This document shows, piece by piece, positions 61,457-63,857 of a stretch of 63,857 nt of DNA (the stretch's first letter is position 1; each line of letters starts with the position of its first letter). A model generated the notes under the pieces. The model worked only from the letters and a program-made list of their open reading frames with translations, did no database searches and had not been told where the DNA came from. A program made the translations under genes and the position numbers. This stretch comes from an uncultured Parabacteroides sp. (GTDB taxonomy: Bacteria > Bacteroidota > Bacteroidia > Bacteroidales > Tannerellaceae), in assembly GCA_949295065.1 (NCBI GenBank), contig CASFJQ010000011.1:1-63857 (forward strand), written 5' to 3'.

Positions 61457-62737
61457 ATGATAAAATCAATAATACAACAAATGTGGAACGAAAGGAAAGC
61501 CAATGTGCTTATCTTTCTGGAACTGCTGGTAGTTTTTATCTGCCTGCTGTATGCCTCGGACTATCTGTATGTGAAATATAAGGAATACAAACAGCCGTTG
61601 GGTTTTGATATCTCACATGTATATAAAGTATGGCTTGGCGTTGTCCCTCAAAACAGTGCGGATTATGACACTACAGCCGTGCATACCACAAATGGAATGG
61701 ATGATTTCTTCACAATCATAGACCGTTTGGAGAAGGACTCACGTGTGGAATCTGTGGGTTATACTACAGGTAATCATTTCCATTATATGTACTCCAACCA
61801 ATTTGCCACTTTCCACGGCAATGGCATAAAGCGTTACGGCTTTGTGAGAGATGTGGATCCCTCGTATTTCCGTGTTTTCAAAGTGAAGACTGCAGATGGT
61901 GAGTCGTGGGAAAAACTTGAGAAGACCTTGGAAAATAATGGAATAGTAGTCACTTCTACAGTGGCAAAGGCTTATTATGGTAGTCCGCTTGAAGGACGAG
62001 GAAAAGAAATTTGGATTACGGACCAGGGTAGTACTGACAGTACAGCTTATCGCATAGGCGAAGTCTGCGAGTTCCAACGTTACCACGAGTTTTCTTCATT
62101 TGATTATGCTTATTACCGTAATCTTGGCGGACGGGATGAATTGAATAAATATGGTATTGAAATACTTTCAGGAAATATAAACCTGTTTGTGCGTATGAAG
62201 CCTTCGGCAGATAAGCCTGCTCTTATGCAGCAGTTCAGGAAAGATATGGAGCAACAACTGAGGTTGGGAAACATATATCTTTCCGATGTTACTCCGATGA
62301 GTTATTATCGTGAAGAAAATCTGCGTTCAGCTTTTGATAATATAAGACTTTATTCAACAGGTATATTATTCCTTTTGTTCAATGTGTTGCTGGGTATAGT
62401 CGGAACATTCTGGTTCCGCTCCCGTCAGAGAATTCCTGAGATTGGTCTGCGTATGGCTGTAGGCGCTTCACGGTCCGAAGTCTTTTCCTGGCTGGTAATT
62501 GAGGGCGTTATCCTGCTTGTTGTGGCTGCATTGCCTGCTGCATTGGTATATATGAATATGGCACATTTGGATATTCTTGTGCAGACATCAATGAAGGACC
62601 TTTCATTGTGGGATCGTTTTGCCCATAGTTTCATTATAACCCTGCTTCTGCTTCTTATAATGATAATTACAGGTATATCGTTCCCTGCACGTCAGGCAGC
62701 ACGGTTGAATCCGACGGATGCGTTGAAAGATGAATAG
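61457..62737 (+). CDS. ABC exporter permease (FtsX/MacB type), B-type, second copy
   Basis: 426 aa, paralogue of 57909: the start MIKSIIQQMWNERKANVLIF, LELLVVFICLLYASDYLYVK and the KQPLGFDISHVY segment match that protein. C-terminal helices follow FWFRSRQRIPEIGLRMAVGA, and the end is FPARQAARLNPTDALKDE. A/B pairing and the 4-nt gap repeat the arrangement of the first pair. Confidence 0.9.
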   Translation: MIKSIIQQMWNERKANVLIFLELLVVFICLLYASDYLYVKYKEYKQPLGFDISHVYKVWLGVVPQNSADYDTTAVHTTNGMDDFFTIIDRLEKDSRVESVGYTTGNHFHYMYSNQFATFHGNGIKRYGFVRDVDPSYFRVFKVKTADGESWEKLEKTLENNGIVVTSTVAKAYYGSPLEGRGKEIWITDQGSTDSTAYRIGEVCEFQRYHEFSSFDYAYYRNLGGRDELNKYGIEILSGNINLFVRMKPSADKPALMQQFRKDMEQQLRLGNIYLSDVTPMSYYREENLRSAFDNIRLYSTGILFLLFNVLLGIVGTFWFRSRQRIPEIGLRMAVGASRSEVFSWLVIEGVILLVVAALPAALVYMNMAHLDILVQTSMKDLSLWDRFAHSFIITLLLLLIMIITGISFPARQAARLNPTDALKDE

Positions 62738-62744
62738 GTTGCAT

Positions 62745-63023
62745 GGTGACGAGTTGACAAGGGAACAAGGCTTCAGAGAGAAGGATGAAACTTGCGTTCC
62801 ATTGGATTTGCAATTCGTGGTTCAGAAGTAGTTAAGGAGTCAAGGAGTTAAGTAGTCAAGTAGAGAAGGAGTTAAAAGGAGTTATAGGGAGTTATAGACC
62901 GATAGATTTTAGATGCTATAAACACTAAACTCTAAATCCTAAACTTTCTTGTCTCTGTAACCTTGTCAACTCGTCCCCTCGTCAACTAATAAACGAACAA
63001 ACTTAAAAACTAATAAACTCAAA
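62745..63023. repeat. Composite leader of the last permease gene
   Basis: GTGACGAGTTGACAAGG and AACAAGGCTTCAG words, GTAGTTAAGGAGTCAAGGAG words, AAACTCTAAATCC, CTTGTCTCTGTAACC, then CTTGTCAACTCGTCCCCTCG, AACTTAAAAACTAATAAACT, CAAA and ATG. Confidence 0.85.
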
Positions 63024-63857
63024 ATGAATCTCTATTTCAAACAAGCCTGGCACCTGATGAAACAGAACCGTTTCTTCAGTGCCGTATATATCATCGGAAC
63101 CGGACTGGCAATCTCGATGGTGATGGTGCTGGCGGTAGTGTATCACATTCGTACTGCCAATATAGCACCGGAAGTACATCGGGACCGGATGGCGTATATG
63201 AATCAAATTTCTTATGTGTATAACGAGGGCAATAGTACTTGGAACAGTGGTCTGGGTATTCGTTTTGTGAAAGAGGTAATACAAACCTTGAAGACACCGG
63301 AGGCTATTGCTGTTACTACTTCACCAATCTTTCAATTCTTTCAAGGAGAGGAGATGTTTGCTTCTGTTCCTGGGATAGACAAGCAACCAAAGATTATGTA
63401 TATGGGCTGTAATCCGGCATTTTGGCAAGTCTATGATTTTCATTTCCTGTATGGAAAGCCATTTACGGAATCCGATTTTGAATCGGGTGTGAGAACGGTT
63501 GTTTTATGCCGTTCCATGACACGTCAGTTCTTTGAAAAAGAAGATGTCATTGGGCAGACTATCCAGCTGAATGAAGTGGAATATCGGATCTGTGGGGTGG
63601 TAGAAGATGTCTCTGGTACATTGGGAGATACCTATGCACAGGCGTGGATTCCTTATACTTCTATATCAAGTATGATGAATGAATCGGTCAGTGAGCGTGA
63701 AGTGACGGTGGGAAAATTACAGGCGAATATCTTGCTGCGTAATAAAAAGGATCTTCCTGCAGTACAGGCGGAATTGGATCAGGCTGTCAAACGCTATAAC
63801 ACGACGTTGGCAGAAGGCGAAGTAAAGAATGCGATGATTCAACCGACAACCTTTACG
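63024..63857 (+). CDS. ABC exporter permease (FtsX/MacB type), A-type, third copy, cut by window end
   Basis: 278 codons in frame to the window edge, no stop. Start NLYFKQAWHLMKQNRFFSAV, helix 1 IIGTGLAISMVMVLAVVYHI, then the A-type periplasmic domain with APEVHRDRMAYMN, FWQVYDFHFLYGKPFTESDF and WIPYTSIS. A B-type partner is expected immediately to the right. It is a third A-type paralogue and, unlike the first two, carries a long GC-poor leader of repeat words. Confidence 0.9.
   Translation, partial: MNLYFKQAWHLMKQNRFFSAVYIIGTGLAISMVMVLAVVYHIRTANIAPEVHRDRMAYMNQISYVYNEGNSTWNSGLGIRFVKEVIQTLKTPEAIAVTTSPIFQFFQGEEMFASVPGIDKQPKIMYMGCNPAFWQVYDFHFLYGKPFTESDFESGVRTVVLCRSMTRQFFEKEDVIGQTIQLNEVEYRICGVVEDVSGTLGDTYAQAWIPYTSISSMMNESVSEREVTVGKLQANILLRNKKDLPAVQAELDQAVKRYNTTLAEGEVKNAMIQPTTFT

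Noticed and set aside
1-63857. tRNA, rRNA, tmRNA or other standard RNA genes
   Set aside because: No cloverleaf-like sequence with a TTCRA T-loop and no rRNA segments were noticed in the intergenic regions; a covariance-model scan would be needed to be sure.

Overview
The window is about 64 kb of chromosome from a member of the Bacteroidales, most likely Bacteroidaceae (Bacteroides or Phocaeicola type; I cannot fix the species). The grounds are the gene content (PorZ-like beta-propeller protein with a type IX sorting tail, S46 dipeptidyl-peptidase, frdCAB order, RNase H1 with a viroplasmin-type N-domain, DUF2851 protein, Bacteroides-type MACPF lipoprotein), repeated promoter -7 boxes of the form TAnnTTTG, A-rich leaders without Shine-Dalgarno sites, and an IS66 element. 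No rRNA, tRNA or CRISPR array was found.

Layout. 1-2.7 kb: a complete IS66-family insertion sequence with inverted repeats and an 8-bp target duplication. 2.9-7.7 kb: accessory genes, namely a BspA-type leucine-rich repeat protein with recent 138-bp duplications, a broken small gene, a membrane-anchored unknown, a LOG-type nucleotide hydrolase, the tail of a GH92 mannosidase and a glycine-zipper lipoprotein. 7.8-18.9 kb: housekeeping genes on the minus strand (porZ, rdgB, YitT family, leuS, an SDR), interrupted by a plus-strand lipid A phosphoethanolamine transferase-like gene and followed by an acyltransferase. 19.2-21.5 kb: a MACPF lipoprotein that looks acquired. 21.6-28 kb: dpp7, DUF389, a flippase and ruvB on the minus strand. 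28.3-32.6 kb: a TPR-membrane-HTH regulator, an outer-membrane receptor and a 40-codon remnant of a C39-peptidase exporter, which reads as a decayed peptide export/uptake locus. 33-37.7 kb: a lone HigA with its operator, DUF2851, an Ig-like lipoprotein and DUF3108. 37.9-46.5 kb: thioesterase, cysS, a HEPN/MNT toxin-antitoxin pair, a repeat-rich gene desert, rnhA, an MFS transporter, aroK and an alanine dehydrogenase-like gene. 46.9-54.6 kb: anaerobic energy metabolism, with korAB (2-oxoacid:ferredoxin oxidoreductase) and frdCAB (fumarate reductase) with a four-helix-bundle gene inserted between frdA and frdB. 55.2 kb to the end: a probable sigma-54-controlled ABC exporter operon with an HlyD adaptor, one ATPase and at least five FtsX/MacB-type permeases, the last cut by the window edge.

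The most unusual feature is between the genes. Many intergenic spaces are built from a small vocabulary of short-period repeat words that recur in the same order up to the start codon: a GGAGTCAAG-type word, a CTCAACT/CTCTAAA word, a CTCTGTG word, a CTTGTCAACTCGTC word and an AACTTAAAAACTCAAA word, then ATG. Two copies 33 kb apart and on opposite strands share a 51-nt block with no mismatch. Other structural finds are a dispersed repeat whose internal hairpin loop is flipped relative to its arm between two copies, a 116-bp MITE-like element with perfect 17-bp inverted ends, and a 22-bp periodic array.
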